33,329 nucleotides of DNA from a virus. A program made the translations under genes and the position numbers. This document shows positions 8,890-16,413 of this stretch, piece by piece. The notes under the pieces are model-generated. The model searched no databases, was not told the DNA's origin, and worked only from the letters and a program-made list of their open reading frames with translations. The stretch lies in IMG/VR virus record IMGVR_UViG_3300037882_000126, positions 1 to 33,329 of that record; one strand, 5' to 3'. Position 1 is the stretch's first letter; each line of letters opens with the position of its first letter.

Positions 8890-9220
8890 AATATCCGTTG
8901 TAAACAGTTTCGTAGTTTTTAATCAAGTATTCAATATAATGCTTAGCTTTTTCTAGGTCTTGAACACCTGCTTTGTGAGGAAAGCGAAGAATGTATTTTA
9001 CCACGTTAGCTGACCAAGGGTCTAGTTTGTAATCGCTATAGATGTCCCAAGGTTGAATCTTGGTACGCTTATAGTGATTACCTCCTATCTGCTTAGCCAT
9101 TACATCGCCAGCGTCTTCCATACCAGCTCTTTTAGCCTTCTCTGCTAATAAATCCTTAAGAGTGCAGGTCTGTGTTTCTTGTTTTTCCACACGTAGTGGT
9201 TCATACATTGGATCGTTCAT
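8882..9220 (-). CDS. DUF3310 protein, T7 gp1.7-like nucleotide kinase
   Basis: This 112-aa protein has the DUF3310 core: GGNHYKRTKIQPWDI followed by ANVVKYILRFPHKAG and DLEKAKHYIEYLI. T7 gp1.7 of this family is a nucleotide kinase acting on dGMP/dTMP, so a role in nucleotide supply fits beside the reductase. The start is placed at 9220 (MNDPMYEPLRV) because it has AAAGGACTATC upstream and an ATGA overlap with the exonuclease stop. A longer in-frame reading would lie entirely inside the exonuclease gene. Enzymatic activity in this particular protein is inferred from family membership. Confidence 0.8.
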   Translation of the reverse strand: MNDPMYEPLRVEKQETQTCTLKDLLAEKAKRAGMEDAGDVMAKQIGGNHYKRTKIQPWDIYSDYKLDPWSANVVKYILRFPHKAGVQDLEKAKHYIEYLIKNYETVYNGYYD

Positions 9221-9957
9221 GATAGTCCTTTTATCTCTACTTTTTTCTTTTCCAAAGCTGTCGTGCCCTGCGCCCACGTGCCACATGATCGACACTGATA
9301 CCGCTGATACGTTCCAGTAGACGAAACTGCTGTTCCACGCTTTTGAAGATGCGTATGTCCACAAGATGGGCAACCTTGAATATCGTTGAATAGATTACGG
9401 TTAGGAGCGTTCTTAATCCAAGGTAGAAGTGTATCGTAAAGGTTTTCCAATAAAACCACATCTTGAATATTGTAATCTTCCATTCGTTTCCAAGCATCTT
9501 TATCTCCGTTCATGCACTTGACCCACAATGCGTGACCTTCGTGCTCGTGTTTCTGTCCAATCCCAAGTCTCTGAGCTACGTAGTCCAACTTATTACTAGG
9601 AAACCTAAAGCTGCTGCGAACAACACGTAATAGGTCAATCTGTTTATAAGGCGATGGTGGATTAAGACGATGTAGTAAGAATTCCTTGTTAAGAGTAGGA
9701 ATATCAAACTTAGTACCATTATAATGAATAACTGCATCTGCACTGTCGAGAAGCTCATGAATACCTTTCAGCATGGCTTTTGGTTTAGATTGATGAACAG
9801 AATCAAAGTAAATGTCGTCCTCTCCGAGCCACTTTGCTGCATAGCAAAGCACGTAAGAGGATTCCATCAACTGATTGATACTGACGTTTTGCTGCCACAG
9901 ACCCCATACATGGGCTGTGTTAGGACTAGACTCAATATCTAACAGTAAGATTTTCAT
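9217..9957 (-). CDS. DnaQ-like 3'-5' exonuclease with zinc ribbon
   Basis: This 246-aa protein has an RNase H-fold exonuclease domain with motif I LDIE (D7, E9), motif II HYNGTKFDIPTL (D85) and motif III YNIQD (Y162, D166). It is followed by a C-terminal zinc ribbon with C196, C199, C222 and C225. Similar predicted exonucleases (YprB-like ribonuclease H-like) act on single-stranded nucleic acid. The polymerase downstream already carries its own proofreading domain, so this enzyme is more likely used in end processing, recombination or RNA trimming. It starts inside the stop of the small gene before it (TAATG). Confidence 0.82.
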   Translation of the reverse strand: MKILLLDIESSPNTAHVWGLWQQNVSINQLMESSYVLCYAAKWLGEDDIYFDSVHQSKPKAMLKGIHELLDSADAVIHYNGTKFDIPTLNKEFLLHRLNPPSPYKQIDLLRVVRSSFRFPSNKLDYVAQRLGIGQKHEHEGHALWVKCMNGDKDAWKRMEDYNIQDVVLLENLYDTLLPWIKNAPNRNLFNDIQGCPSCGHTHLQKRGTAVSSTGTYQRYQCRSCGTWAQGTTALEKKKVEIKGLS

Positions 9958-10229
9958 TAGAATTCCATTTCCATTTGTCGTTTATTACAACCAGCACCGC
10001 AGGTTGCTTGAACACAGTGTTCACATCCGTCTGTTTCATCGCCAAAGCTAAATTCAACTACATTATCATGAGAAGAACCAATGTTGTATCCGTACAGCAT
10101 AGATACAGCTTTCTCATAGATACCTGTAACAATATTATGTCCTTGTCCATCAGGAAGGTTTACAGTCAATACAACGCTTCTGCAGTCTTCCTCGCTTTCG
10201 TACTCACTAAAATCAAAATGTAATCTCAT
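9957..10229 (-). CDS. Hypothetical protein with cysteine-rich C-terminus
   Basis: This 90-aa acidic protein has ribosome binding site AAAGGAAAAGAA-ATG and an ATGA overlap with the nuclease gene upstream. The C-terminus contains a compact cysteine cluster (GCEHCVQATCGAGC, about residues 68-81) that could bind a metal. The N-terminal half looks like beta strands. I do not recognise the family. Its place between two nucleases suggests a role in DNA metabolism or as a regulator of them, but that is only context. Confidence 0.6.
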   Translation of the reverse strand: MRLHFDFSEYESEEDCRSVVLTVNLPDGQGHNIVTGIYEKAVSMLYGYNIGSSHDNVVEFSFGDETDGCEHCVQATCGAGCNKRQMEMEF

Positions 10230-10567
10230 TTCTTTTCCTTTGAAATAATATCGAAGAAAGCCTCTGCGTCTAACGCTACTAAAGGCTTACGTCCGTTCTG
10301 TTTAATTACAACAACTGGCTCGTGTGTACCGTGTGTATTAGCTTGGTCATAATGACCGTACAACGCTACCTTTGCCAGACTCTTACATTCAAACTGAAAC
10401 GGTATCAAGTCTCTAGCATGGGGACTGAGCTTTACGTCCTCTCCGCCTGCTCCCATCGACGTTGACACTAAGTCGCCCTGCCTTAGCTGGGGAAACCTTT
10501 TTTGCAGTTCCGATACTACCCACTTTTGCAGGTTTCTTCCCTTTGCTTTTGCTGACTGGGGCTTCAT
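10226..10567 (-). CDS. PD-(D/E)XK-type endonuclease, resolvase-like
   Basis: This 113-aa protein has the pattern of a small restriction-fold nuclease: AKGRNLQKWV near the N-terminus, GGEDVKLSP with D44, and FECKS with E60 and K62, giving a D-x15-ExK active site. Such proteins in T7-like replication clusters serve as junction-resolving or general DNA endonucleases. The start at 10567 is supported by AGAGGTGAAAG-ATG. The gene begins 155 bases before the end of the gene upstream, in the +1 frame, which is unusual. The resolvase role is inferred; the nuclease fold is well supported by the spacing of acidic and Lys residues. Confidence 0.72.
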   Translation of the reverse strand: MKPQSAKAKGRNLQKWVVSELQKRFPQLRQGDLVSTSMGAGGEDVKLSPHARDLIPFQFECKSLAKVALYGHYDQANTHGTHEPVVVIKQNGRKPLVALDAEAFFDIISKEKK

Positions 10568-10823
10568 CTTTCACCTCTAGTTGTTGGTCAATAATCCAAG
10601 ACTTAGGAATACTGATTACATTGTTGCATAAATGATCTGACACAGTTCCAGCGACACAAACACCATCATCTGTTTCTGCTACTAAGAACCCTACGGTGAT
10701 GCAGGTAGCAAGGTCTACTTTGGGTTCTTCCCAGCCAGCATCAGCTTGAGCATCAATCCACGTTAGACGCACCACAGGCGCTTCTGTAAGGTTTACAGCT
10801 ACTTTCACTTTGGCGGTTGCCAT
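10413..10823 (-). CDS. Phage protein with overprinted basic tail
   Basis: This 136-aa protein is started at 10823 (MATAKVKVAVNL) because AAAAGGACAAGT precedes it. Residues 15-80 contain VVRLTWIDAQADAGWEE, a TVGFLVAE strand and an IPKSWI ending, a compact beta-rich phage domain of unknown function. From about residue 86 the sequence becomes Lys/Arg/Ser/Pro-rich (KSKGKKPAKVG, SRRRGRK). All of that tail lies in the 155-base overlap with the resolvase-like nuclease. The basic tail could bind DNA or RNA, or could be a by-product of a lost stop codon. It overlaps the FEN gene by 19 bases at its start. Confidence 0.65.
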   Translation of the reverse strand: MATAKVKVAVNLTEAPVVRLTWIDAQADAGWEEPKVDLATCITVGFLVAETDDGVCVAGTVSDHLCNNVISIPKSWIIDQQLEVKDEAPVSKSKGKKPAKVGSIGTAKKVSPAKAGRLSVNVDGSRRRGRKAQSPC

Positions 10824-11482
10824 ACTTGTCCTTTTTCTCTGAGAATCCATAATAGACGACCGTTTTCTAATACTCTAGCTTCGTCACCTTCGTAGGCTTC
10901 TAACACCACGTCGTACATCTCCTTCTCGGTTTTGCACTCAGCTAACAGCTTATTAGCCTTGACTGGTCCAATACCTCTAAGTCCTATGATGTTATCAACC
11001 TTATCGCCAGTGAGTATCTGGAGATAGAAGTTCTTAATACCTTCTTCTTCCGTGATGAAATACTTTTCACCTTTAACGAAGTTGTAGTGATGTCCACGAA
11101 TCATGTTGATGTCTTTATCGAGCGTTACCAAGATATAGTCTTCAGGATCGTGAGCGTAAGCATAGATTCCTAATGCGTCGTCTGCTTCCATACCGTTGAC
11201 AACTTCAAAGTTCCAAGACTTTTCCATGTACTCACGCAGTAATTGAAAATGATAGGGTTTAGCATTATCAGTCCTATTACCTTTGTATGGTGCGGTAACG
11301 GCAACCTCATCTCTGAAGTTACCTTTACCTGTCAAATAACCTTGAACATCGTCAACATTGAGATTAATGTACAACTCGTCCAGAAACTCTGAGAGCCGTG
11401 CTAACGCAAATTCGGCAGGGTCTCCTTCAGAAGCAAATCCGAAACGATATACAAGAATGTCAGCGTCGACGATGGCGATCAT
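10805..11482 (-). CDS. 5'-3' exonuclease (FEN family), free-standing
   Basis: This 225-aa protein matches the N-terminal nuclease domain of DNA polymerase I and T5/T7 flap nucleases. Acidic metal ligands are seen at D6 and D8 (IVDAD), in MEADDALG (E99, D101, D102), in LDKDINM (D122, D124) and in GDKVDN (D160, D163). They are followed by the helix-3-turn-helix GLRGIGPVKANKLL (167-180), which holds DNA. It would remove RNA primers and flaps. The phage polymerase has no such domain, so this gene supplies the missing activity. The start overlaps the SSB stop (ATGA). Confidence 0.9.
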   Translation of the reverse strand: MIAIVDADILVYRFGFASEGDPAEFALARLSEFLDELYINLNVDDVQGYLTGKGNFRDEVAVTAPYKGNRTDNAKPYHFQLLREYMEKSWNFEVVNGMEADDALGIYAYAHDPEDYILVTLDKDINMIRGHHYNFVKGEKYFITEEEGIKNFYLQILTGDKVDNIIGLRGIGPVKANKLLAECKTEKEMYDVVLEAYEGDEARVLENGRLLWILREKGQVWQPPK

Positions 11483-11904
11483 AATGGAATGTCGTCGTCC
11501 ATTTGCTCATCAGCAGAAGCTGAATCAGCATTGTAGACTTTCAAGTCAGTGATAGTAATCTTCGCCAAAGACGGAGACACACCAGACTTGTTCTTCCAGT
11601 TCCAGTGATAAGGCTTAATCATTGCGACTGCCTTAGAACCGTTACCAACTGCTTCTTTGATCTCTTCACCAGAAGCATCAAATGGCTTGATCTCATAGTT
11701 ACTCTTAGCTGTAATGAACCAGCCCTTTTCAGGCTTGTCTTCACGCTTACGTGGTGCAAGACCTACTGCTTCCAATGCTTTAACAGCACCATCAGAAAGG
11801 TTGCACAAATCTACTTGATATTTACCACTCATCTCGGACTTGCGATTGAGAAAAGCCCATTGAACTTCGGCTTCAAACTTCACAGGTTTATCGATATTAC
11901 TCAT
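11479..11904 (-). CDS. Single-stranded DNA-binding protein, gp2.5-like
   Basis: This 141-aa protein has a predicted OB-type beta-rich body (AEVQWAFLNRKSEMSGKYQVDL, GWFITAKSNYEIKPFD) and ends in the acidic tip DEQMDDDIPL. That tip is the hallmark of SSB and T7 gp2.5 C-termini, which dock polymerase and helicase. It coats single-stranded DNA at the fork. The ribosome binding site AAAGGAGTTTTAAAT is strong, suggesting high expression, and the gene follows a 52-bp gap in an otherwise overlapping operon, where a secondary promoter is possible. It overlaps the FEN gene by ATGA. Confidence 0.82.
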   Translation of the reverse strand: MSNIDKPVKFEAEVQWAFLNRKSEMSGKYQVDLCNLSDGAVKALEAVGLAPRKREDKPEKGWFITAKSNYEIKPFDASGEEIKEAVGNGSKAVAMIKPYHWNWKNKSGVSPSLAKITITDLKVYNADSASADEQMDDDIPL

Positions 11905-11956
11905 ATTTAAAACTCCTTTAATATACTGCGTTGAATTAAACTACTCTTTAATACTG

Positions 11957-12148
11957 CTACTGCACTGTCCCTGTAAACTGACGCATTTCATCGAGACCTT
12001 CCATTTCATCATTCTCGATACACCAGATAGCTGCTTCCATTACATCCAGCGTATCGTCAAGTGTAACAGAAGTTCCGATAGAGAATGTTCTGTCAGCATA
12101 CAAGGTTAAAACAACTTGCCCTTCAACTACTTTATCTTCTTTGTCCAT
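11957..12148 (-). CDS. Small acidic hypothetical protein
   Basis: This 63-aa protein starts within the polymerase stop codon (TAATG), so it is probably translated by reinitiation. It is strongly acidic, with a beta hairpin-like start (GQVVLTLYADRTFSIG) and an acidic helix (DTLDVMEAAIWCIENDEMEGLDEM). The family is not recognised. Its place between polymerase and SSB suggests an accessory of replication. Confidence 0.6.
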   Translation of the reverse strand: MDKEDKVVEGQVVLTLYADRTFSIGTSVTLDDTLDVMEAAIWCIENDEMEGLDEMRQFTGTVQ

Positions 12149-13806
12149 TAGTGGGTCTCTTTCCAGTTATTACCAACTTTATACTCGCCCGTCAACGGAC
12201 AGTTCATGTTAAATACTACACCAGATGCTTCAATTGCTTTAACACCTGATTGTCCTACTTCTTCTGCATACTGCTCTGGTACTTCAATCTGCCACTCATC
12301 ATGAACATTAGCTACTAATTTAAACGGTATTTTCCGCTTTGTCAAGTCTTTATACAAAATAACCATTGCTTGCTTCATTACGATTGCGCCAGCACCTTGC
12401 AATAGCGTGTTGACCGCAGCGTGCTCCGAACGAATGAGTAGCTTACGTCCGTCAAGACCTGGTAATTTGCCTTCTTTAGCGAATATGCGACTAACTTTCT
12501 GCCGTAACGCATTGAGCTTGGGTGTGTTCGCCAGAAAAGAATCAATGAGCTTTTGTCCTTCTTTCGATGAACCTCCAGCAACCGACCCGATTTTGGCAGC
12601 TCCTGCGCCATAGAGGAAGGCATATATAAACGTCTTAGCTTGGTTCCTCGTTTCAAGCCCTGCAGCTTTTTGGTTCGTTGTGTGTATGTCGCCTGATACG
12701 ACTTCCATTGTATACGCATGATCGTTCATATAGTGAGCAAGCATACGAAGCTCTAATCCGCTTGCATCGATACCCACTAACTTATTTCCTTTCTCAACTG
12801 TCCATAAAGCCCGACATTCGGGACCATATACTGCACTGCTGTTAGGCACTTGTGCCATATTGGGGCTCATGTGCGTCATACGACCTGTGACAGCTCCGTT
12901 AGTTATGACACGACCATGTACCCTACCATCTTCTTTAACAGCTTCTAACCACGATTCTACCTGTGCTATACGCTTCTGTAGCATTAAGTACTCTGCGATG
13001 GCTTTCGCTTCTGGGAAGTCGAGACCTTCGAGCGTGGTTTCGTCGACGATGACGCTACCTTTTTCGGTGCGCTTCGTGGGCTTCCAGCCTTTTTCTTGGA
13101 GTCTTTCTGCGATTTGCTTACGGCTTCCTGGGTTGAACGGCTCGACGATATCCCGAAGAGGCTTGCCCGATGTTTTGTGGGTGCGCCCAGATGTGACGAC
13201 GGGAGGAAATATCCTTTGCATTTCAACGAGAATAGTATCCAGCTTAGCTTTAAGTTCCGATAGTAATAGCATACTAGAAGCTTCATCGATCTTAAAACCG
13301 TTTCTTTCTTGTACGCAAATAATTGCTTGGACTTCATGTTCTAACTCCTGTGATTTATCAGAAAAACCTTGTTGTTTCAAATCAGTTATTATACGTTGAT
13401 ACAGTTTGTATAATACCTCTACGTCCTGCTTGCAATACACAATCATCTCATCTAAGGTGTGAGTTTTTAAATCAAAGTCATCGAAGTCAATCTTCTGCGA
13501 CCCTAGTTCCTCGCCCCATGACGCTAAGCTGTGACCGCCTTCTCTGCTTGGATTGAGTAATCGGCTTAGCACTAACGTATCTCTCGTCATCTTCAATGTA
13601 ATCTGACAGTTCCATAACTTGTTCAGTAGATAGAAGTCGAACGCTATCCCATTGTGAGCCACTATCAAAGTTGCGTCCTTTATGTATTCCCGTAGGTCGC
13701 TTGCTTCTGTCCATGTCCGTACTTCTCCAGTATCAATGTCTTTGGTTACAACACACCAGATTTTAGTGTGAGCGAGGTTGGTTTCAATATCAAGAATAAT
13801 TTGCAT
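12148..13806 (-). CDS. Family A DNA polymerase with 3'-5' proofreading domain
   Basis: This 552-aa replicative polymerase is of the T7 type. The proofreading domain is marked by LDIET (D6, E8), HNGIAFDFYLL (D57) and YCKQD (Y124, D128). The polymerase motifs are A, GIDASGLELR (D347); B, RNQAKTFIYAFLYG (R387, K391, Y395, Y399); and C, VHDEW (H502, D503, E504). The residue equivalent to E. coli Phe762 is Tyr395, as in T7. It has no 5'-3' nuclease domain, and at 552 aa it is shorter than T7 gp5, so a thioredoxin-binding insertion is probably absent. It works with the helicase-primase and SSB of the same operon. Confidence 0.95.
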   Translation of the reverse strand: MQIILDIETNLAHTKIWCVVTKDIDTGEVRTWTEASDLREYIKDATLIVAHNGIAFDFYLLNKLWNCQITLKMTRDTLVLSRLLNPSREGGHSLASWGEELGSQKIDFDDFDLKTHTLDEMIVYCKQDVEVLYKLYQRIITDLKQQGFSDKSQELEHEVQAIICVQERNGFKIDEASSMLLLSELKAKLDTILVEMQRIFPPVVTSGRTHKTSGKPLRDIVEPFNPGSRKQIAERLQEKGWKPTKRTEKGSVIVDETTLEGLDFPEAKAIAEYLMLQKRIAQVESWLEAVKEDGRVHGRVITNGAVTGRMTHMSPNMAQVPNSSAVYGPECRALWTVEKGNKLVGIDASGLELRMLAHYMNDHAYTMEVVSGDIHTTNQKAAGLETRNQAKTFIYAFLYGAGAAKIGSVAGGSSKEGQKLIDSFLANTPKLNALRQKVSRIFAKEGKLPGLDGRKLLIRSEHAAVNTLLQGAGAIVMKQAMVILYKDLTKRKIPFKLVANVHDEWQIEVPEQYAEEVGQSGVKAIEASGVVFNMNCPLTGEYKVGNNWKETH

Positions 13807-13810
13807 TTCA

Positions 13811-14476
13811 TCATCTTACTAAGTGCTCATACTTGTTGTCAACAAATATAATGTTTGCACCGCAACGAATCAGAGGAAAGTAGTTGTTTTCACCCAACAG
13901 TGTGCTAACCGCATCTGCATAGTTGAATTTATCAAGACCACCTACTTCCGCACAGATTAGCTTAAACGGAAATCGCTCAAAGTCAATGCTGTCAAGAATA
14001 TCGTAGTCGAGACCTTCCACGTCAATCGTAAGAAAATCAGGAACAGCTTTATTGCTTAAAACTTGAGCAACTGTCATTACTGGTAATTGACGAACATCTC
14101 TAATGCTGAACTCTGGGTGCTCTAATACAAATGCCTCTACTGTAGCGTGATCGAAGGAGTTACGACCAGAATGTTCATCTACCATGTAAAAGTCTAAGAA
14201 GCCAGATTCTGTACCGACACCAAAGTTTAGGTTTACATCTAGTGGTCGATCAACCATGAACTGTGTAAACAGGTACGGATTAGCTTCTACGTTGATACCA
14301 CGAGAGCCAGCATCGTAGAACAGTTTAGTGTTGCTAATGTTAGTAGGGTGATGTGCTCCGATGTCTAGGTAAGATGGATTATCAATACCCAGATTATCGA
14401 AAACAGCCCGAATAACAAGATCATCTCCATGTTGTGCATACGTTACTCCTCCGAATCGTTGGTCAGGGTGTGTCAT
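13811..14476 (-). CDS. FkbM-family methyltransferase
   Basis: This 221-aa protein has the SAM-binding motif I SYLDIGAHHP (residues 35-44), an acidic residue at the next strand (INVEANP, E64) and the FkbM signature LTIDVEGLDYDIL (149-161). The family usually O-methylates sugars or polyketide-like molecules. In a phage this may modify host surface glycans, virion glycans or a nucleotide sugar. It is embedded in the replication operon directly upstream of polymerase, overlapping the previous gene by ATGA. The GT9-like gene lies in the same operon, so a shared glycan target is possible but unproven. Confidence 0.82.
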   Translation of the reverse strand: MTHPDQRFGGVTYAQHGDDLVIRAVFDNLGIDNPSYLDIGAHHPTNISNTKLFYDAGSRGINVEANPYLFTQFMVDRPLDVNLNFGVGTESGFLDFYMVDEHSGRNSFDHATVEAFVLEHPEFSIRDVRQLPVMTVAQVLSNKAVPDFLTIDVEGLDYDILDSIDFERFPFKLICAEVGGLDKFNYADAVSTLLGENNYFPLIRCGANIIFVDNKYEHLVR

Positions 14477-14877
14477 TTCTCTTGTGCCTTTCTTAGTATT
14501 GCTCTTTTAAAATCACGCCAAGTTCCGCTAGATTGGCAAAACTCAAAGAATCGTTCTTTTATTTCTTCATCTGTTAGTAGTGTCTTTGCTGGTTTGTAAT
14601 ACTGGCTATTTTCCCAGCCATGCCAAGCCTCACAAACATTCTCTACTAGGTCATAAACTGTGTGTCCTGAGTCGCTAATACTTTCATCAAGCCATCGATT
14701 AAATGCCTCGTCACTAAACCTTTTTCTATCTGCTTCTCGGTCTTTTAGTGTCTTTGCTGGATGGGTGTAGAGTGGAATAGCGTTATCCGCCCAAACAGGT
14801 TCAACTTCAGTAAATGTTGTAAAACTTCCTTCATCGTCAGTTTCAATGACTTTCCAAGCTACTGGTTCATTGTTCAT
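14473..14877 (-). CDS. Phage protein with 'PLYTHPAKTL' motif repeats
   Basis: This 134-aa protein has a VAWK...PLYTHPAKTL front end of a kind widely found in phage and prophage hypothetical proteins. PAKTL occurs twice (about residues 40 and 97), each copy followed by an acidic/basic helix (KDREADRKRF and LTDEEIKERF), suggesting an internal duplication. Function unknown. It overlaps its upstream neighbour by 11 bases, and its stop overlaps the methyltransferase start. Confidence 0.65.
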   Translation of the reverse strand: MNNEPVAWKVIETDDEGSFTTFTEVEPVWADNAIPLYTHPAKTLKDREADRKRFSDEAFNRWLDESISDSGHTVYDLVENVCEAWHGWENSQYYKPAKTLLTDEEIKERFFEFCQSSGTWRDFKRAILRKAQEK

Positions 14878-15088
14878 TTAATAACCTTTCTAATACTGCT
14901 AGTTTCTCATCATCAGTCATTACATACCATCTACTGATTTCATCTTTAGTTCGACCACAATCATTACATTCTTGAATTGTGATGTCGTAAGTGCATTTAC
15001 CGATACACGGTGACTTTACCATATCTTCTTTCCATTTCCATGAATTACTCCAGTTGTGTAGATTGAGTGGAAAACATTTCCAGACCAT
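14867..15088 (-). CDS. DUF1289 family cysteine protein
   Basis: This 73-aa protein carries the DUF1289 core SPCIGKCTYD...CNDCGRTKDEI, with C28, C32, C41 and C44, followed by WYVMTDDEKLAVLERL. The four cysteines probably bind zinc or an iron-sulphur cluster. The first 22 residues are Trp-rich and not part of the family. An alternative start at 15022 (MVKSPCIGKC) has AAGAAGAT upstream, while the longer start shares TAATG with the preceding stop. Function of the family is unknown. Confidence 0.72.
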   Translation of the reverse strand: MVWKCFPLNLHNWSNSWKWKEDMVKSPCIGKCTYDITIQECNDCGRTKDEISRWYVMTDDEKLAVLERLLNEQ

Positions 15089-15273
15089 TACTCACAGTTC
15101 TTTCTTAATCGTTTAGTCTTGTCTTCGTTATCGCTAAAGTACTTACACTCCTTACCTTCTCGTGGGCTATCAACAAAGTAAGATTGTCTATATTCACAAA
15201 CTCTAGCAGTAAAGCGATAACACCTCTCACGCTTCTTACAAGTCTCGTCACGACACATTGTTATATCAGCCAT
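15088..15273 (-). CDS. Cysteine-rich small phage protein
   Basis: This 61-aa protein starts at 15273 (MADITMCRDETCKKRERCYRF), chosen for the strong AGGGAGAAACAGA ribosome binding site rather than an upstream in-frame start. Cysteines at 7, 12, 18, 26 and 43 suggest a metal-binding knuckle, and the FTARVCEYRQSYFV segment follows. Small proteins with a similar front end are common in phages. Function unknown. It overlaps the previous gene by 8 bases. Confidence 0.68.
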   Translation of the reverse strand: MADITMCRDETCKKRERCYRFTARVCEYRQSYFVDSPREGKECKYFSDNEDKTKRLRKNCE

Positions 15274-15523
15274 TCTGTTTCTCCCTAACAAAATCAACAG
15301 CGTCCCAGAAACCGTCCTCATATTCTTCTGACCTAGTTCCGTGCATAGTGATATCCTCAGCCCATACCACCATTTTTTCCAAGTGTCTAAGCTGCCTACG
15401 CTGGCTTTCGATTAGTTCTTGCGCTTGCATCAGAATAACATGAGCTGTTCCCCAAGGTAATTCAGAAGTCTCGTCTAAGTATTCTTGAATTTCTCTTAAT
15501 ACTTTTTCAGTAGCTAGTCGCAT
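15266..15523 (-). CDS. Helical hypothetical protein
   Basis: This 85-aa protein is mostly charged helix (LREIQEYLDETSEL, AQELIESQRRQLRHLEKMV) and could form a coiled coil between about residues 30 and 50. The C-terminus EEYEDGFWDAVDFVREKQNG resembles short acidic segments of phage early proteins. The family is not recognised. It sits in the run of tiny overlapping early genes. Confidence 0.58.
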   Translation of the reverse strand: MRLATEKVLREIQEYLDETSELPWGTAHVILMQAQELIESQRRQLRHLEKMVVWAEDITMHGTRSEEYEDGFWDAVDFVREKQNG

Positions 15524-15687
15524 TTGTCCTGTAACTCCATGATGTCATGCTGAAGTGCTTTAATTTCATCGTTCATAAAACGCAACATTTCTGTTGCATC
15601 TTGAATCAATCCACATTCTTTTTTTGCGTATGGATTGCCGTAGCGTTGATCTAATGCTTCAATCAACTCTTCAATCTTCATAACCAT
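15514..15687 (-). CDS. Small helical hypothetical protein
   Basis: This 57-aa protein starts at 15687 (MVMKIEELIEALDQRYG). The start is chosen because GGAG sits 8 bases upstream; a longer in-frame reading would cover the membrane protein gene. It is predicted helical (EMLRFMNDEIKALQHDIMEL, coiled-coil-like). Function unknown. It overlaps both neighbours by about 10 bases. Confidence 0.55.
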   Translation of the reverse strand: MVMKIEELIEALDQRYGNPYAKKECGLIQDATEMLRFMNDEIKALQHDIMELQDKCD

Positions 15688-15917
15688 TTTGTAATCTCCA
15701 CAATAATAAAAGTTAATACACCGAAGGCATACAAAGCTGTAGCCACTCCTTCCACTAGCACCAGCGGTGCGTCGTCCTGGACATACCCAGCAGCTGTCCA
15801 CAATCCGCTACCTATCAAACCGAATAAGATATTAAGAGGATAGATATTGAAGCTGGTTAGAGCTATTCCAATGAGACATAAGGTAGTCCCGTACCATTTA
15901 AGGCTAGAAAGCTGCAC
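15678..15917 (-). CDS. Small membrane protein, GTG start
   Basis: This 79-aa protein has up to three hydrophobic segments: about residues 9-24, 29-44 and 60-76. The start is the GTG at 15917, preceded by a near-perfect ribosome binding site (AGGAGGTGGACA), which sits inside the end of the gene upstream. A TTG further upstream lacks such a site. It is probably an inner-membrane protein. In early phage operons such proteins often alter host membrane functions or exclude other phages, but nothing specific is shown here. Confidence 0.68.
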   Translation of the reverse strand: MQLSSLKWYGTTLCLIGIALTSFNIYPLNILFGLIGSGLWTAAGYVQDDAPLVLVEGVATALYAFGVLTFIIVEITKWL

Positions 15918-16092
15918 TGTCCACCTCCTCCAGTTGATACTCAATATCAATTAAATCATCCTCGCTAATCTTTTCCTCCTCAACTGCATCGTAAAGGTCG
16001 TCCTCACGATCAGCATATACTGAAACAATATAAGTTTTTGTAACTTTAAACTTTCCAACAACACCTGCTGGTTCTTCTTTGTAGTACATCAT
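15904..16092 (-). CDS. Small acidic hypothetical protein
   Basis: This 62-aa protein has a GGAGAAATAAAAA ribosome binding site. It has a beta-strand-like middle (FKVTKTYIVSVYADREDD) and a very acidic C-terminus (EEEKISEDDLIDIEYQLEEVD). The family is not recognised. It overlaps the previous gene by ATGA and the membrane protein start by 14 bases, where its last codons form the ribosome binding site for that gene. Confidence 0.58.
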   Translation of the reverse strand: MMYYKEEPAGVVGKFKVTKTYIVSVYADREDDLYDAVEEEKISEDDLIDIEYQLEEVDSAAF

Positions 16093-16412
16093 TTTTTATT
16101 TCTCCATTCGTCAATTAGTTTATCAAGTCTACTGCCTTCAACCCATTCAAATTCTTCCATGATGTTGTCACAGTTTACAACAACTGGTGCAACAGTTTCA
16201 AGACCTACATCCCACGCACTATTACGCAACCAAAGATAACGCTCTGCGTTCTCCCAAGTATCACGATTGTCCTGAATCTTACTAAACACATTGATGTTAA
16301 TGTTTCGTAAGCGATCAATTTCATCGCACAGTGCCGTGATATATCGTCGTGTGACTACATATTCGTCTTTTGCCGCATAACTACGGGCTTGTTTAACTAA
16401 ATCTTCGTTCAT
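16089..16412 (-). CDS. Hypothetical early protein with 'ERYLWLRN' motif
   Basis: This 107-aa protein has an N-terminal helix with a YAAKDEYVVTRRYITALCDEIDRLR segment and then ENAERYLWLRNSAWDVG. The 'RYxWLR' pattern recurs in many uncharacterised phage proteins. Function unknown. The ribosome binding site GGAAAGATTAAT lies in the last codons of the 27-residue membrane peptide upstream. Confidence 0.6.
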   Translation of the reverse strand: MNEDLVKQARSYAAKDEYVVTRRYITALCDEIDRLRNININVFSKIQDNRDTWENAERYLWLRNSAWDVGLETVAPVVVNCDNIMEEFEWVEGSRLDKLIDEWRNKK

Positions 16413-16413
16413 A

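Noticed and set aside
12860-13399. Open frame of 179 codons on the plus strand opposite the polymerase gene
   Set aside because: It is antisense to a conserved polymerase with all motifs on the other strand, has no ribosome binding site and no recognisable product.
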